The notes under the pieces were generated by a model, which was not told the DNA's origin, did not search any database, and saw nothing but the letters and a program-made list of their open reading frames with translations. This document shows, piece after piece, positions 25,010 through 37,118 of a stretch of DNA of 64,000 bases. Positions within the stretch are counted from its first letter, which is position 1. Each line of letters begins with the position of its first letter. The position numbers and the translations under genes are program-made. This DNA comes from Buttiauxella warmboldiae (GTDB lineage Bacteria; Pseudomonadota; Gammaproteobacteria; Enterobacterales; Enterobacteriaceae). Location of the stretch: assembly GCF_003818135.1 (NCBI RefSeq), contig NZ_RPOH01000015.1, positions 1 through 64,000 on the forward strand, given 5' to 3'.

Positions 25010-26089
25010 TTAGCCTGAACGCTTCATCATCATCCACAGGCTAATCAGGAAGAAGCTGGCGCTTGGGAGTAACGCCCCCAGAACCGGCGGGATGTTATAC
25101 ACCAGGCTTAGCGGGCCGAAAATCTGGTCAAGCACGTAGAACACAAAACCAAAGCTGATACCGGTGACGACACGTACCCCCATCGGCACGCTACGCAGCG
25201 GGCCGAAGATAAATGACAGCGCCATCAGCATCATCACCGCCACGGAGACGGGGGCAAAGATTTTGCTCCACATATTGAGCTGGTAGCGCCCGGCATCTTG
25301 CCCACTGGATTTCAGATATTTCACATAGTTGTGCAGGCCGCTGATCGACAACGCGTCCGGGTCCAGCGCCACCACACCCAGCTTGTCTGGTGTCAGGTTG
25401 GTTTTCCATTCGCCGCTCACGGTCTGAGCGCCGGTAATTTGCTTCTCATTGCTCAGGTTTGATTCATCAACCTGAGACAGGCGCCATACCTTATGCTCCA
25501 CATCATATTGCGCAGAGGCGGCGTAACGCACCGATTGCAGACGGCGCTCTTTGTTAAAGCTATAAATGCTCACGCCAGCAAGATCGTTATCGCTTTTTAC
25601 GCGCTCGATATAGACAAAGCTCTGGCCATCTTTCGCCCATAACCCCTGCTGCGTAGTGAGCAAAGAGCCACCGTACATTTGTTGCGCGCGATAGTTACGC
25701 GCCATCTGCTCGCCTTGTGGCGCTATCCACTCACCAATCGCCATAGTTAACAGCACCAACGGGATGGCGGTTTTCATCACCGACAGAGCGATTTGCAGAC
25801 GCGTAAAGCCGGAAGCCTGCATCACCACCAGCTCGCTACGTTGCGCCAGCATCCCCAGCCCCAGTAAAGCCCCAAGCAGCGCCGCCATCGGGAAGAAGAT
25901 CTGGATATCTTTTGGAATGCTAAGTACCGTGTACACGCCTGCGCCCATCGCCGAATAGCTGCCCTGCCCGGCCTTCTTCAGCTGGTCGACAAACTTAATA
26001 ATGCCCGACAGCGACACCAGCATAAAGAGCGTCATCATGATGGTGGTAAAGATGGTTTTACCGATATAACGGTCGAGAACACCAAACAT
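25010..26089 (-). CDS. lptG: LPS export ABC permease LptG
   Basis: A 359-aa inner-membrane protein of the LptF/LptG (YjgP/YjgQ) family. It has six membrane segments, three at each end, around a periplasmic beta-jellyroll domain (about residues 130-265). With LptF and LptB2 it extracts lipopolysaccharide from the inner membrane and passes it to LptC and LptA. It is essential in E. coli. Its ATG directly follows the lptF stop with no gap, so translation is coupled. Confidence 0.97.
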   Translation of the reverse strand: MFGVLDRYIGKTIFTTIMMTLFMLVSLSGIIKFVDQLKKAGQGSYSAMGAGVYTVLSIPKDIQIFFPMAALLGALLGLGMLAQRSELVVMQASGFTRLQIALSVMKTAIPLVLLTMAIGEWIAPQGEQMARNYRAQQMYGGSLLTTQQGLWAKDGQSFVYIERVKSDNDLAGVSIYSFNKERRLQSVRYAASAQYDVEHKVWRLSQVDESNLSNEKQITGAQTVSGEWKTNLTPDKLGVVALDPDALSISGLHNYVKYLKSSGQDAGRYQLNMWSKIFAPVSVAVMMLMALSFIFGPLRSVPMGVRVVTGISFGFVFYVLDQIFGPLSLVYNIPPVLGALLPSASFFLISLWMMMKRSG

Positions 26090-27193
26090 TTATGCCGCTC
26101 CTCGAGTTTTGCTAAAGCGCGCACGTAGCTGGCGCATCGGCACCGTATCCCACACATTGAGCACAATCGCGATGACAAAATAAACCAGGTTAACCAGCCA
26201 TAGCCAAATCATCGGATCGATTTTCCCCTTCGCCGCATTCGATTTCAGCGAGGTCTGGAGCAGGAAGAAAACCAGATACAGCAACATGGCCGGCAGCATG
26301 GAAAGCACACGCCCCTGGCGAGGGTTGACCACGCTTAGCGGCACCACCATCAGCGCCATCATCACCACGGCCACGATAAGCGTTAAACGCCAGTGCAGCT
26401 CGGCACGCACGTTCGGAGAGTCATTTGACCACAGCGCTTTCAGATACATCTGGCTGGAATCATCAGGGTCAAGCGCTACGGTCTGGTGCCCGACAATCGC
26501 CTGGTAATCCTGGAAGTCGGTAATGCGGAAATCACGTAGCAGCGCCGTTCCTTCAAAACGGGTCCCGGTATTGAGCGTCACCACCTGCGAACCATCAGGG
26601 CGCTGGGATAAATGGCCGGAATCAGCCACCACTACCGATGGCCGGGCATTACCTTTCGGGCGCAGCTGCGCAAGGAAAACCTCTTTAAAGCTTGAGCCGT
26701 CAACGCTTTCAATAAACAGCACTGAGTTCCCATCGGTGGCCTGCTGAAACTGCCCCTGGGCCAGTGCGGCCATACCGGGGTTTGCCTTAGCTTCAGCCAG
26801 CACTTCGTCCTGATGGCGAGAGGACCACGGGCCAAGCCACATCACGTTGACTGTCGCGATGGCGCCGGTAAAGAGTGCGAGAATCATTGCAGCTTTGATC
26901 AGCACCGCTTTACTCAAGCCACAGGCATGCATTACCGTGATTTCACTTTCGGTATACAGTCGGCCAAGCGTCATCAGCAGCGCCAGGAAAAGGCTAAGCG
27001 GCAGGATGAGCTGCGCCATTTCAGGCACGCCTAGCCCCAACAGAGAAAGTACGAGGTTTGTCGGAATATCGCCGTCAACCGCCGCCCCGAGGATCCTGAC
27101 CAGCTTCTGACAAAAGAAGATCAGCAGCAGGATAAAGAGGATCGCAAGTTGGCTTTTGAGCGTCTCCCGAACCAGATATCTTATGATTATCAC
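26090..27193 (-). CDS. lptF: LPS export ABC permease LptF
   Basis: A 367-aa protein with the same six-helix plus periplasmic domain layout as LptG. The start MIIIRYLVRETLKSQ is typical. It is the partner of LptG in the LptB2FG transporter. It is the first gene of lptFG and is divergent from pepA across 277 bp, which must hold both promoters, as in E. coli. Confidence 0.97.
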   Translation of the reverse strand: MIIIRYLVRETLKSQLAILFILLLIFFCQKLVRILGAAVDGDIPTNLVLSLLGLGVPEMAQLILPLSLFLALLMTLGRLYTESEITVMHACGLSKAVLIKAAMILALFTGAIATVNVMWLGPWSSRHQDEVLAEAKANPGMAALAQGQFQQATDGNSVLFIESVDGSSFKEVFLAQLRPKGNARPSVVVADSGHLSQRPDGSQVVTLNTGTRFEGTALLRDFRITDFQDYQAIVGHQTVALDPDDSSQMYLKALWSNDSPNVRAELHWRLTLIVAVVMMALMVVPLSVVNPRQGRVLSMLPAMLLYLVFFLLQTSLKSNAAKGKIDPMIWLWLVNLVYFVIAIVLNVWDTVPMRQLRARFSKTRGAA

Positions 27194-27470
27194 ATTAAAT
27201 ACGCCTGTGAAAACGAGTCTTTTTGCAGGAAAATCGCTTGTTTCATCGCTTATACGTCATTTATTCTCTTGAGTCGTCGAAAACATCGCTAAGATTAAAA
27301 AACCCGCCTGCATACTGGTGCGGGGCAATTTACATGACGTTGCCTAAACGGTAAAAAAACATACTCGTAAGATTAACACGAAGTCATCGCAACCGCGGAG
27401 ATGAGTTACGAAAGCTTGTAATTCTAGCTGTAGCTGCCGCCGTTGTCTTTAAGATTCAGGAGCGTAGTGC

Positions 27471-28982
27471 ATGGAGTTCAGTGTAAAAAGCGGTAGCCCC
27501 GAGAAACAGCGTAGTGCCTGCATCGTTGTGGGAGTCTTTGAACCGCGTCGCCTGTCCCCGGTCGCCGAACAACTCGATAAAATCAGCGATGGCTACATCA
27601 GCGCGCTTTTACGCCGTGGGGAGCTTGAAGGGAAACCCGGTCAAACTTTATTGCTTCACCACGTTCCGAACGTGCTCTCCGAGCGCATTCTGCTGATTGG
27701 GTGCGGCAAAGAGCGTGAGCTGGATGAGCGGCAGTATAAGCAGGTTATTCAGAAAACCATTAATACTCTGAATGATACCGGATCGATGGAGGCCGTCTGC
27801 TTCCTGACCGAACTGCACGTGAAAGGCCGTAATACTTACTGGAAAGTACGCCAGGCGGTAGAAACGGCAAAAGAGTCGCTGTACTGCTTCGACCAGCTGA
27901 AAACCAACAAAAGCGAACCGCGTCGGCCGCTGCGTAAAATGGTGTTTAACGTGCCGACCCGCCGCGAACTGACCAGCGGCGAGCGCGCGATCCAGCACGG
28001 TCTGGCCATCGCTGCCGGTATTAAAGCGGCAAAAGACCTTGGCAATATGCCGCCCAACATCTGTAACCCTGCGTATCTGGCCTCCCAGGCACGCCAGCTG
28101 GCCGATGCTTTCAGCAAAAACGTAGTGACTCGCGTGATTGGCGAACAGCAGATGAAAGAGCTGGGTATGCACTCCTATCTCGCGGTGGGGGATGGTTCCC
28201 AGAACGAATCGCTGATGTCCGTTATCGAATATAAAGGCAGCGCCGATCCTGAGATGCGGCCAATCGTGCTGGTCGGTAAAGGTCTGACGTTCGACTCCGG
28301 CGGTATTTCCATCAAGCCTTCCGAAGGCATGGACGAGATGAAATACGACATGTGCGGTGCGGCTTCCGTTTACGGCGTGATGCGTATGGTGGCCGAACTT
28401 AACCTGCCGATTAACGTAACCGGCGTGCTGGCGGGCTGTGAGAACATGCCTGGGGGGCGCGCTTATCGTCCGGGTGATGTGCTAACCACCATGTCCGGCC
28501 AGACGGTGGAAGTGTTGAACACCGATGCGGAAGGCCGTCTGGTGCTGTGTGATGTGCTGACTTACGTCGAACGCTTCGAACCGGAAGTGGTCATTGACGT
28601 GGCGACGCTGACCGGCGCATGCGTGATTGCCCTGGGCCATCACATCACCGGTTTGATGTCTAACCACAATCCGCTGGCCCACGAGCTGATTGGGGCTTCT
28701 GAGCAAGCCGGTGACCGCGCATGGCGCCTGCCAATCAGCGACGAGTATCAGGAACAGCTGGAATCTAACTTTGCGGATATGGCCAACATTGGTGGCCGTC
28801 CAGGTGGTGCGATTACCGCGGCTTGCTTCCTGTCGCGCTTTACCCGCAAGTACAACTGGGCGCACCTGGATATTGCCGGCACCGCCTGGCGTTCTGGCAA
28901 AGCCAAAGGTGCGACCGGCCGCCCGGTAGCGCTGCTGTCGCAATTCCTGTTGAATCGTTCAGGGTTTAACGGCGAAGAGTAA
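27471..28982 (+). CDS. pepA: leucyl aminopeptidase PepA (aminopeptidase A/XerAB co-factor)
   Basis: A 503-aa M17 metallo-aminopeptidase. The family signature NTDAEGRL and the metal-binding [16 protein letters not shown] are present. It removes N-terminal residues from peptides. In E. coli it also binds DNA, serving Xer recombination at ColE1 cer and repressing carAB. The second role links it to the pyrimidine and arginine genes in this window (established for E. coli, inferred here). An AGGAG site precedes the ATG. Confidence 0.97.
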   Translation: MEFSVKSGSPEKQRSACIVVGVFEPRRLSPVAEQLDKISDGYISALLRRGELEGKPGQTLLLHHVPNVLSERILLIGCGKERELDERQYKQVIQKTINTLNDTGSMEAVCFLTELHVKGRNTYWKVRQAVETAKESLYCFDQLKTNKSEPRRPLRKMVFNVPTRRELTSGERAIQHGLAIAAGIKAAKDLGNMPPNICNPAYLASQARQLADAFSKNVVTRVIGEQQMKELGMHSYLAVGDGSQNESLMSVIEYKGSADPEMRPIVLVGKGLTFDSGGISIKPSEGMDEMKYDMCGAASVYGVMRMVAELNLPINVTGVLAGCENMPGGRAYRPGDVLTTMSGQTVEVLNTDAEGRLVLCDVLTYVERFEPEVVIDVATLTGACVIALGHHITGLMSNHNPLAHELIGASEQAGDRAWRLPISDEYQEQLESNFADMANIGGRPGGAITAACFLSRFTRKYNWAHLDIAGTAWRSGKAKGATGRPVALLSQFLLNRSGFNGEE

Positions 28983-28986
28983 TCAG

Positions 28987-29075
28987 CGCCCTCACTCTGG
29001 CCCTCTCCCCCGGGAGAGGGGATTGGCCGGTTTTCTCCTTCTCCTGGGGGAAGGCCGGGATAAGGGGGAAACCCC
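28987..29075. repeat. REP-like palindromic intergenic repeat
   Basis: CCCTCACTCTGGCCCTCTCC followed by GGGAGAGGGG, then an inner CTCC..GGGGGAAGG hairpin and a closing GGCCGGGATAAGGGG. The same plan occurs at 38044-38120, with CCCTCACCC at one end and GGGGTGAGGG at the other. It fills the gap between pepA and holC. Confidence 0.65.
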
Positions 29076-29129
29076 ATGAAAATTAAAAGCTGGCTTAATG
29101 AAAAACGCGACGTTCTACCTGCTCGATAA
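29076..29129 (+). CDS. possible 17-aa leader frame overlapping the holC start
   Basis: An ATG at 29076 preceded by AAGGGGG opens a 17-codon frame (MKIKSWLNEK...) that ends inside holC in another frame. holC itself has no good ribosome site. The short frame could feed ribosomes to holC by coupling. It may also be chance, because the purine run belongs to the REP-like repeat. Confidence 0.3.
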   Translation: MKIKSWLNEKRDVLPAR

Positions 29130-29556
29130 CGACACGCCCTGCGGCGAGTTGAGCGCCGTTGAAGCGTTGGTTTGTGAACTGGCGGCAGAAAACTTTCGCG
29201 CAGGGAAACGCCTGCTGATTGCCTGTGTTGATGAACAACAGGCTATCCGTCTGGATGAAGCGCTCTGGCAGCGGGATGCACACGCGTTTGTGCCGCATAA
29301 TCTTGCCGGTGAAGGGCCACGTTACGGTGCCCCGGTAGAATTGGCCTGGCCGCAGCGTCGTGGCAGCTCACCGCGCGATGTGCTGATTAGCCTGCTGCCG
29401 CAGTTCGCAGATTTTGCCACCGCTTTCCATGAAGTGATAGACTTCGTACCTTACGAAGACACTCAAAAACAACTGGCCCGCGATCGCTATAAGGCGTACC
29501 GCGTTGCTGGTTTCCACTTGACTACGGCGACGCATACCGCGCCGGGAACAACATAG
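29098..29556 (+). CDS. holC: DNA polymerase III chi subunit HolC
   Basis: A 152-aa protein (E. coli 147). Chi binds psi (HolD) and single-strand binding protein, and ties the clamp loader to SSB-coated DNA. The family stretches FVPHNLAGEGPR and FVPYEDTQKQLARDRYKAYR are intact. The final ~10 residues (TATHTAPGTT) differ from E. coli. It lies 6 bp before valS, and the two are surely co-transcribed. Confidence 0.95.
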   Translation: MKNATFYLLDNDTPCGELSAVEALVCELAAENFRAGKRLLIACVDEQQAIRLDEALWQRDAHAFVPHNLAGEGPRYGAPVELAWPQRRGSSPRDVLISLLPQFADFATAFHEVIDFVPYEDTQKQLARDRYKAYRVAGFHLTTATHTAPGTT

Positions 29557-29562
29557 CAGACA

Positions 29563-32418
29563 ATGGAAAAGACATATAACCCGCAAGATATCGAACAGCC
29601 GCTTTACGAGCACTGGGAACAGCAGGGCTACTTTAAGCCAAATGGCGACACCAGCCAGCAAAGCTTCTGCATCATGATCCCGCCGCCGAACGTTACCGGC
29701 AGCTTGCATATGGGTCACGCCTTCCAGCAGACGATCATGGACACCATGATCCGTTACCAGCGCATGCAGGGTAAAAACACCCTGTGGCAGGCGGGCACCG
29801 ACCACGCCGGCATCGCAACGCAAATGGTCGTTGAGCGCAAAATTGCCGCCGAAGAGGGGAAAACACGCCACGATTATGGCCGTGATGCCTTTATCGACAA
29901 AATCTGGCAGTGGAAGGCAGAGTCTGGCGGCACCATTACCCGTCAGATGCGTCGTCTTGGCAACTCCGTAGACTGGGAGCGCGAGCGTTTCACCATGGAT
30001 GAAGGCCTGTCCAACGCGGTGAAAGAAGTGTTCGTTCGCCTGTACAAAGAAGATCTGATTTATCGCGGTAAACGCCTGGTCAACTGGGACCCTAAACTGC
30101 GCACGGCAATTTCCGATCTGGAAGTTGAAAACCGCGAGTCCAAAGGTTCCATGTGGCACCTGCGTTATCCGCTGGCTGACGGCGCAAAAACCGCTGACGG
30201 CAAAGATTATCTGATTGTCGCCACCACGCGTCCGGAAACCGTGCTCGGTGATACCGGCGTAGCAGTGAACCCGGAAGATCCGCGTTATAAAGATCTGATC
30301 GGTAAATTTGTGGTGCTGCCGCTGGTTAACCGTCTTATTCCGATCGTTGGCGATGAACACGCCGATATGGAAAAAGGCACCGGCTGCGTGAAGATCACGC
30401 CTGCACATGACTTTAACGACTATGAAGTTGGCCGCCGTCATGCGCTGCCAATGATCAACATTCTGACCTTCGACGGTGATATCCGCGAAGCGGCAGAAGT
30501 GTTCGATACCAACGGCGAAGAAGCCGATGTGTATAGCAATGAAATCCCAGCTCAGTTCCAGAAATTAGAACGTTTCGCGGCGCGTAAAGCCGTGGTTGCT
30601 GCGTTCGATGAAATGGGTCTGCTGGAAGAGATCAAACCCCACGATCTGACCGTTCCTTACGGCGATCGTGGTGGCGTGGTTATCGAACCAATGCTGACCG
30701 ACCAGTGGTACGTGCGTACGGCACCGCTGGCGAAAGTGGCGGTTGAAGCGGTTGAGCAAGGCGACATTCAGTTCGTGCCGAAACAGTACGAAAACATGTA
30801 CTTCTCCTGGATGCGCGATATTCAGGACTGGTGTATCTCTCGTCAGCTGTGGTGGGGTCATCGTATCCCGGCCTGGTACGATGCCGAAGGCAACGTTTAC
30901 GTTGGCCGCAACGAAGCCGAAGTACGCGCGGAAAACAACCTGGGCGATGACGTTGTACTGAACCAGGACGAAGACGTGCTGGATACCTGGTTCTCTTCCG
31001 GTCTGTGGACCTTCTCCACGCTCGGCTGGCCTGAGAACACCGAAGCGCTGCGCACCTTCCACCCGACCAGCGTGATGGTCAGCGGCTTCGACATCATCTT
31101 CTTCTGGATTGCGCGCATGATCATGCTGACCATGCACTTCATCAAAGACGAAGACGGCAAGCCGCAGGTTCCGTTTAAAACCGTCTACATGACCGGTCTT
31201 ATCCGCGACGACGAAGGGCAGAAAATGTCCAAGTCCAAGGGTAACGTTATCGATCCGCTGGATATGGTTGACGGTATCTCGCTGGAAGATCTGCTCGAGA
31301 AGCGTACCGGTAACATGATGCAGCCGCAGCTGGCGGAGAAAATCCGCAAGCGCACCGAGAAGCAGTTCCCGAACGGCATCGAACCGCACGGCACCGATGC
31401 GCTGCGCTTTACGCTGGCGGCACTCGCCTCTACCGGCCGCGATATCAACTGGGACATGAAGCGCCTGGAAGGTTATCGCAACTTCTGTAACAAGCTGTGG
31501 AACGCCAGCCGCTTCGTGATGATGAATACCGAAGACCAGGATTGCGGCTTTAACGGCGGTGAAATGGTTCTGTCGCTGGCAGACCGCTGGATTCTGGCGG
31601 AATTCAACCGCACGGTGAAAGCGTACCGTGAAGCGCTGGACAGCTATCGCTTTGATATTGCTGCCAACATTCTGTACGAATTCACCTGGAACCAGTTCTG
31701 TGACTGGTATCTGGAGCTGACCAAGCCGGTGATGAACAGCGGCACTGAAGCGGAACTGCGCGGCACGCGTAATACGCTGATTAACGTGCTGGAAGGTCTG
31801 CTGCGTCTGGCGCATCCGATCATTCCGTTCATCACTGAAACCATCTGGCAGCGCGTGAAAACCTTCAAAGGCATCACGGACGATACCATCATGCTGCAGC
31901 CGTTCCCGGCGTATAACAGCGACCAGGACGATGAAGCGGCGTTTGCGGATACCGAGTGGCTGAAAGATGTGATCACCGCGGTGCGTAATATTCGTGCCGA
32001 AATGAACATCGCGCCGAGCAAGCGCCTGGAAGTGCTGCTGCGCGGCTGTACCGAAGAGGCTATCCGTCGCGTAACCGACAACCGCACCTTCCTGCAAAAC
32101 CTGGCGCGTCTGGAAAGCATCACCATTCTGCCGGTTGAGGATAAAGGCCCGGTTTCGGTGACCAAAATTATTGACGGTGCAGAGCTGCTGATCCCGATGG
32201 CAGGCCTGGTCGATAAAGCCGCCGAGCTTGCGCGTCTGGATAAAGAGATGGCGAAGCTGGATGTTGAAATTACCGCCATCGAAAACAAGCTCTCTAACGA
32301 AGGTTTTGTGGCGCGCGCGCCAGAAGCCGTGGTCGCCAAAGAGCGCGAACGTCTGGCTGCCTGCGGTGAAGCGAAAGCGAAGCTGGCTGAGCAAAAAGAA
32401 ACTATCGCTGCTCTGTAA
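29563..32418 (+). CDS. valS: valyl-tRNA synthetase ValS
   Basis: A 951-aa class Ia synthetase, the exact E. coli length. The HIGH motif reads HMGH in the N-terminal part and the KMSKS motif is intact in [10 protein letters not shown]. The CP1 editing domain lies between them. The C-terminus is a long coiled coil (about 880-945) that binds tRNA. It charges tRNA-Val and clears mischarged Thr. It is in one operon with holC and ends at a strong terminator. Confidence 0.98.
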   Translation: MEKTYNPQDIEQPLYEHWEQQGYFKPNGDTSQQSFCIMIPPPNVTGSLHMGHAFQQTIMDTMIRYQRMQGKNTLWQAGTDHAGIATQMVVERKIAAEEGKTRHDYGRDAFIDKIWQWKAESGGTITRQMRRLGNSVDWERERFTMDEGLSNAVKEVFVRLYKEDLIYRGKRLVNWDPKLRTAISDLEVENRESKGSMWHLRYPLADGAKTADGKDYLIVATTRPETVLGDTGVAVNPEDPRYKDLIGKFVVLPLVNRLIPIVGDEHADMEKGTGCVKITPAHDFNDYEVGRRHALPMINILTFDGDIREAAEVFDTNGEEADVYSNEIPAQFQKLERFAARKAVVAAFDEMGLLEEIKPHDLTVPYGDRGGVVIEPMLTDQWYVRTAPLAKVAVEAVEQGDIQFVPKQYENMYFSWMRDIQDWCISRQLWWGHRIPAWYDAEGNVYVGRNEAEVRAENNLGDDVVLNQDEDVLDTWFSSGLWTFSTLGWPENTEALRTFHPTSVMVSGFDIIFFWIARMIMLTMHFIKDEDGKPQVPFKTVYMTGLIRDDEGQKMSKSKGNVIDPLDMVDGISLEDLLEKRTGNMMQPQLAEKIRKRTEKQFPNGIEPHGTDALRFTLAALASTGRDINWDMKRLEGYRNFCNKLWNASRFVMMNTEDQDCGFNGGEMVLSLADRWILAEFNRTVKAYREALDSYRFDIAANILYEFTWNQFCDWYLELTKPVMNSGTEAELRGTRNTLINVLEGLLRLAHPIIPFITETIWQRVKTFKGITDDTIMLQPFPAYNSDQDDEAAFADTEWLKDVITAVRNIRAEMNIAPSKRLEVLLRGCTEEAIRRVTDNRTFLQNLARLESITILPVEDKGPVSVTKIIDGAELLIPMAGLVDKAAELARLDKEMAKLDVEITAIENKLSNEGFVARAPEAVVAKERERLAACGEAKAKLAEQKETIAAL

Positions 32419-32435
32419 GCGCGTTAGCTGACCTT

Positions 32436-32466
32436 AAAAGCCGGGAAACTTCCCGGCTTTTTTTTG
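32436..32466 (+). terminator. Rho-independent terminator of holC-valS
   Basis: An 11-bp perfect stem AAAAGCCGGGA/TCCCGGCTTTT with a 4-nt loop, followed by more T. Confidence 0.92.
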
Positions 32467-32552
32467 TCGCTGATTGCAATATCCTCCCTTGCGCCAGCCC
32501 AGCTGGAGTGCTATTAACTTCGGCTTATGTTCCACCAGATCTTACGAGTCAT

Positions 32553-33059
32553 ATGATGAATATCACTGCTCCGGTTAAAATCGCACTGCGCCGGATAACC
32601 GCCCAGGACAACGCGGCTATCGCTCGTGTTATCCGTGAAGTCTCTGCTGAATACGGCTTAACGGCTGATAAAGGCTACACCGTAGCAGATCCCAATCTCG
32701 ATGAGCTTTATCAGGTTTACAGCCAGCCGGGCCATGCTTACTGGGTAGTAGAGCTGGATGGGGAAGTCGTGGGTGGCGGCGGCGTTGCGCCATTAACCTG
32801 TAGCGAACCGGATATTTGTGAATTGCAAAAGATGTATTTCCTGCCTACGGTGCGGGGTAAAGGACTGGCAAAACGGCTGGCGCTCCAGGCGATGGATTTC
32901 GCGCGTGCTGAAGGGTTTAAACGCTGCTATCTGGAAACCACGGCCTTTTTGACCGAAGCCATCGCGCTATATCAACGTTTAGGTTTTGAGCACATCAGCG
33001 AACCGCTGGGCTGTACCGGACACGTGGATTGTGAAGTGCGGATGCTGAAATCGCTGTAG
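32553..33059 (+). CDS. yjgM: GNAT-family N-acetyltransferase YjgM
   Basis: A 168-aa GNAT protein. The acetyl-CoA loop is [14 protein letters not shown] and the C-terminal strand is [26 protein letters not shown]. It closely matches E. coli YjgM, which also lies between valS and argI. The acceptor substrate is not known; an O-acetylserine link has been proposed for E. coli. Adjacent ATGs at 32553 and 32556 are both possible starts. E. coli yjgN and yjgL, also in this interval there, are absent here. Confidence 0.88.
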   Translation: MMNITAPVKIALRRITAQDNAAIARVIREVSAEYGLTADKGYTVADPNLDELYQVYSQPGHAYWVVELDGEVVGGGGVAPLTCSEPDICELQKMYFLPTVRGKGLAKRLALQAMDFARAEGFKRCYLETTAFLTEAIALYQRLGFEHISEPLGCTGHVDCEVRMLKSL

Positions 33060-33119
33060 CCTTGCCATCCTGTTGATGGGTCGGAAAATGCAGCGGTGGG
33101 GAGCCGCTGCACGGGGAAC

Positions 33120-33545
33120 CTAGTGGCGAATGCCGTCGTCGTCTTCGTCAACGACATCGTCGTCATCGCCTTCATCACCCTCTTCGCCATTCGGATCTTC
33201 GAAGTAAGTGCCCCAGCCGTCGTACTCAACGCCAAATTTCTCGGCAAGGTTTAGCAGCTGTTCCACCTGTTCATCCAGCAGCTCGGCCTTCAGCGCGCTT
33301 TCGCTCAGTACGTCGCAGCAGATAACGGTATCGCCCTCTTCCACTTCCAGCTCTTCCGGGTCCGTGACTTCGTAACCCATTTTGAACGCTTCAACAGCGG
33401 CTTTTTCAAGCGTTTCGAAATCGTCTGCGGAAAGGTGATGCTCGATGGTGTACAGCGCGTCAGGATCGCTGCCGTCTTCCAGTAATTCTTCAATAATCAG
33501 GCGCGTTTCTTCGCGTTGTTCTTCGAGCAGTTCTGGATTTGCCAT
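33120..33545 (-). CDS. rraB: ribonuclease E inhibitor RraB
   Basis: A 141-aa very acidic protein. The last 30 residues are almost all Asp, Glu and Gly. It matches E. coli RraB (YjgD), which binds the C-terminal scaffold of RNase E and changes mRNA turnover. The start at 33545 fits the family ([14 protein letters not shown]). A longer frame upstream is not conserved. It is divergent from argI, as in E. coli. Confidence 0.94.
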   Translation of the reverse strand: MANPELLEEQREETRLIIEELLEDGSDPDALYTIEHHLSADDFETLEKAAVEAFKMGYEVTDPEELEVEEGDTVICCDVLSESALKAELLDEQVEQLLNLAEKFGVEYDGWGTYFEDPNGEEGDEGDDDDVVDEDDDGIRH

Positions 33546-33642
33546 GGCCTTTCCCTCAATTTGTCGGCAGATGCTGCTATTTTCACACACGGCAGAGATT
33601 GCCTCCACCTTTCCCGGCAAAGTTTTTACACACGGGGTTGCA

Positions 33643-33681
33643 AATGAATATCCATACATATAAATTGAATTTATATTCAAT
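33643..33681. promoter_or_regulatory. two ARG boxes (ArgR sites) upstream of argI
   Basis: An 18-bp box at 33643-33660 (AATGAATAT...CATA) and a second at 33664-33681 (ATTGAATTTATATTCAAT, a full consensus match) are separated by 3 bp. Paired boxes with a 3-bp gap are the standard ArgR hexamer target. They sit 28 bp before the argI start, over the expected promoter. Confidence 0.9.
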
Positions 33682-33708
33682 AAACAGTGTATGCCATGCG
33701 AGGGAAAT

Positions 33709-34716
33709 ATGAGTCACTTTTATCAAAAGCATTTTCTGAAATTACTGGATTTCACCCCTGCCCAGCTTCATGAACTACTCGCTCTTTCTAGCAAACTAAA
33801 AAATAACAAGAAAAAAGGCACTGAAATTCAGTGTCTTGCTGGAAAAAACATCGCGCTCATCTTCGAAAAAGACTCGACCCGTACGCGGTGCTCTTTCGAA
33901 GTTGCCGCATTTGACCAGGGCGCTCGCGTCACTTATCTCGGCCCAAGCGGAAGCCAGATTGGGCATAAAGAATCAATTAAGGATACGGCGCGTGTTTTAG
34001 GCAGAATGTACGACGGTATTCAGTATCGCGGCTTTGGTCAGGAAGTGGTTGAAACGCTGGCGCAGTATGCCGGAGTGCCGGTATGGAACGGGCTGACTAA
34101 CGAGTTTCACCCCACGCAATTGCTGGCGGACCTGCTGACCATGCAGGAACAGTTGCCGGGTAAAACCTTCCAGCAGATGACGCTGGTTTATGCTGGCGAT
34201 GCGCGCAATAACATGGGCAATTCAATGCTGGAGGCGGCGGCCTTAACCGGGCTGGATCTGCGTCTGGTGGCACCACAGGCCTGCTGGCCGGATGAAAAAC
34301 TGGTGGCCGAATGTCAGGCGCTGGCCGCGCATAACGGTGGCAAGATAACCCTGACGGAAGATGTCGCCACCGGCGTAAAAGGGGCCGATTTCATTTATAC
34401 CGACGTGTGGGTATCCATGGGCGAGGCCAAAGAGAAATGGGCCGAGCGCATTAATCTGTTACGTCCTTATCAGGTTAACAGCAGGATGCTGGCATTAACC
34501 GATAATCCAGACGTGAAGTTTATGCATTGCCTGCCTGCTTTCCATGATGACCAGACAACGCTGGGCAAACAAATGGCTGAGCAGTACGGCATGCACGGGG
34601 GAATGGAAGTGACCGATGAGGTGTTTGAGTCGGCCAGTAGCGTGGTATTCGACCAGGCTGAAAACCGGATGCATACCATTAAAGCCGTGATGGTCGCGAC
34701 GCTTGCGGATATTTAA
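33709..34716 (+). CDS. argI: ornithine carbamoyltransferase, anabolic (ArgI)
   Basis: A 335-aa enzyme with the carbamoyl-phosphate motif STRTR, the HPTQ motif and the ornithine motif HCLPAFH. It joins ornithine and carbamoyl phosphate to give citrulline in arginine synthesis. It is judged anabolic from the two ARG boxes in front, its own promoter and its place beside rraB, as in E. coli. A GAGGGAA site precedes the ATG at 33709. A second, catabolic copy (arcB) lies 3.4 kb downstream. Confidence 0.95.
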   Translation: MSHFYQKHFLKLLDFTPAQLHELLALSSKLKNNKKKGTEIQCLAGKNIALIFEKDSTRTRCSFEVAAFDQGARVTYLGPSGSQIGHKESIKDTARVLGRMYDGIQYRGFGQEVVETLAQYAGVPVWNGLTNEFHPTQLLADLLTMQEQLPGKTFQQMTLVYAGDARNNMGNSMLEAAALTGLDLRLVAPQACWPDEKLVAECQALAAHNGGKITLTEDVATGVKGADFIYTDVWVSMGEAKEKWAERINLLRPYQVNSRMLALTDNPDVKFMHCLPAFHDDQTTLGKQMAEQYGMHGGMEVTDEVFESASSVVFDQAENRMHTIKAVMVATLADI

Positions 34717-34725
34717 TCAAAGATA

Positions 34726-34747
34726 GCGGATGGTTTAAACCATCCGC
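34726..34747. terminator. hairpin between argI and tabA
   Basis: An 8-bp perfect stem GCGGATGG/CCATCCGC with loop TTTAAA between two convergent genes. No T-run is present. Confidence 0.5.
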
Positions 34748-34759
34748 CCTGTTCAGCTG

Positions 34760-35881
<1,122 letters not shown>

Positions 35882-37102
35882 ATGGACAAACATTTTGTCG
35901 GTTCAGAAATTGGTCAATTACGTAGCGTTATGCTGCACCGCCCCAACCTCAGCCTGAAAAGATTAACGCCATCAAACTGCCAGGAATTATTGTTTGACGA
36001 TGTCTTATCCGTAGAGCGTGCGGGTGCCGAGCATGATATATTCGCCAATAATTTACGCCAGCAAGGTGTCGAAGTTTTATTATTAACCGATCTCATTACT
36101 GAGACTTTAGATAATCGCGAAGCAAAAGACTGGTTGCTTGAAACACAAATTTCCGATTACCGTTTAGGCCCCACTTTCGCCTCTGACGTTCGCAGTTGGC
36201 TGGCGGATATGCCGCACCGTGAGCTGGCAAGACGCCTGAGTGGCGGCCTGACTTACAGTGAAATCCCAAATTATGTAAGCAATATGGTGGTGGATATTCA
36301 TCAGGCCTCTGACTTTATCATAAAGCCATTACCGAACCATTTATTTACTCGTGACACCTCTTGCTGGATTTATAATGGCGTGTCAATCAACCCAATGGCT
36401 AAACGTGCTCGCCAACGCGAAACAAATAATTTAAGAGCTATTTATCGCTGGCACGAAAAATTCGCTAATGGTGATTTCATTAAATATTATGGCGATGAAA
36501 ACATTAATTACGATCACGCCACTATTGAAGGCGGTGATGTATTAGTTATTGGTCGTGGTGCGGTATTAGTTGGCCTGTCTGAGCGCACCACGCCACAGGG
36601 TGTCGAGTTCCTCGCTCAATCTTTATTTAAGCATCAGCAGGCGACCCGCGTTATTGCCGTTGAATTACCAAAACACCGTTCCTGCATGCACCTCGATACG
36701 GTTATGACGCATATCAATGTGGATACTTTCTCGGTTTATCCCGAAGTAGTGCGTAAAGATTCACAATGCTGGACGCTGACACCAGACGGGCGCGGCGGCA
36801 TTAAGCGTCATCAGGAGCCGCACCTGCTGCACGCCATTGAAGTGGCGCTCGGAATTGACCAGGTTCGGTTGATTACCACCGGCGGCGATGCGTTTGAAGC
36901 CGAACGTGAGCAATGGAATGACGCCAATAACGTCCTGACCGTGCGTCCAGGAGTCGTGATCGGCTACGAGCGCAATATCTGGACCAACGAAAAATATGAT
37001 AAAGCCGGTATCACCGTGCTGGCAATTCCAGGTGACGAACTCGGCCGCGGTCGCGGCGGCGCACGCTGCATGAGCTGCCCATTAGAGCGTGATGGAATTT
37101 GA
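35882..37102 (+). CDS. arcA: arginine deiminase ArcA
   Basis: A 406-aa guanidine-modifying enzyme. The catalytic Cys is C396 in [11 protein letters not shown]. The other active-site groups are in FTRDTS, EGGDVL and [14 protein letters not shown]. It cleaves arginine to citrulline and ammonia. AAGGGAAT precedes the ATG. It is the first gene of a cluster that degrades arginine to ornithine, ammonia and CO2 while making one ATP. The same cluster stands next to argI in Salmonella but is absent from E. coli K-12. Confidence 0.97.
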   Translation: MDKHFVGSEIGQLRSVMLHRPNLSLKRLTPSNCQELLFDDVLSVERAGAEHDIFANNLRQQGVEVLLLTDLITETLDNREAKDWLLETQISDYRLGPTFASDVRSWLADMPHRELARRLSGGLTYSEIPNYVSNMVVDIHQASDFIIKPLPNHLFTRDTSCWIYNGVSINPMAKRARQRETNNLRAIYRWHEKFANGDFIKYYGDENINYDHATIEGGDVLVIGRGAVLVGLSERTTPQGVEFLAQSLFKHQQATRVIAVELPKHRSCMHLDTVMTHINVDTFSVYPEVVRKDSQCWTLTPDGRGGIKRHQEPHLLHAIEVALGIDQVRLITTGGDAFEAEREQWNDANNVLTVRPGVVIGYERNIWTNEKYDKAGITVLAIPGDELGRGRGGARCMSCPLERDGI

Positions 37103-37118
37103 GATAAGGAGTTTCAGG

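Noticed and set aside
29368-30441. A 357-codon open frame antisense to holC/valS
   Set aside because: It spans two real genes on the other strand and has no domain.
30565-32394. A 609-codon open frame antisense to valS
   Set aside because: Codon-bias mirror of a highly expressed gene. It has no family likeness and a His/Gln/Arg-rich composition typical of shadow frames.
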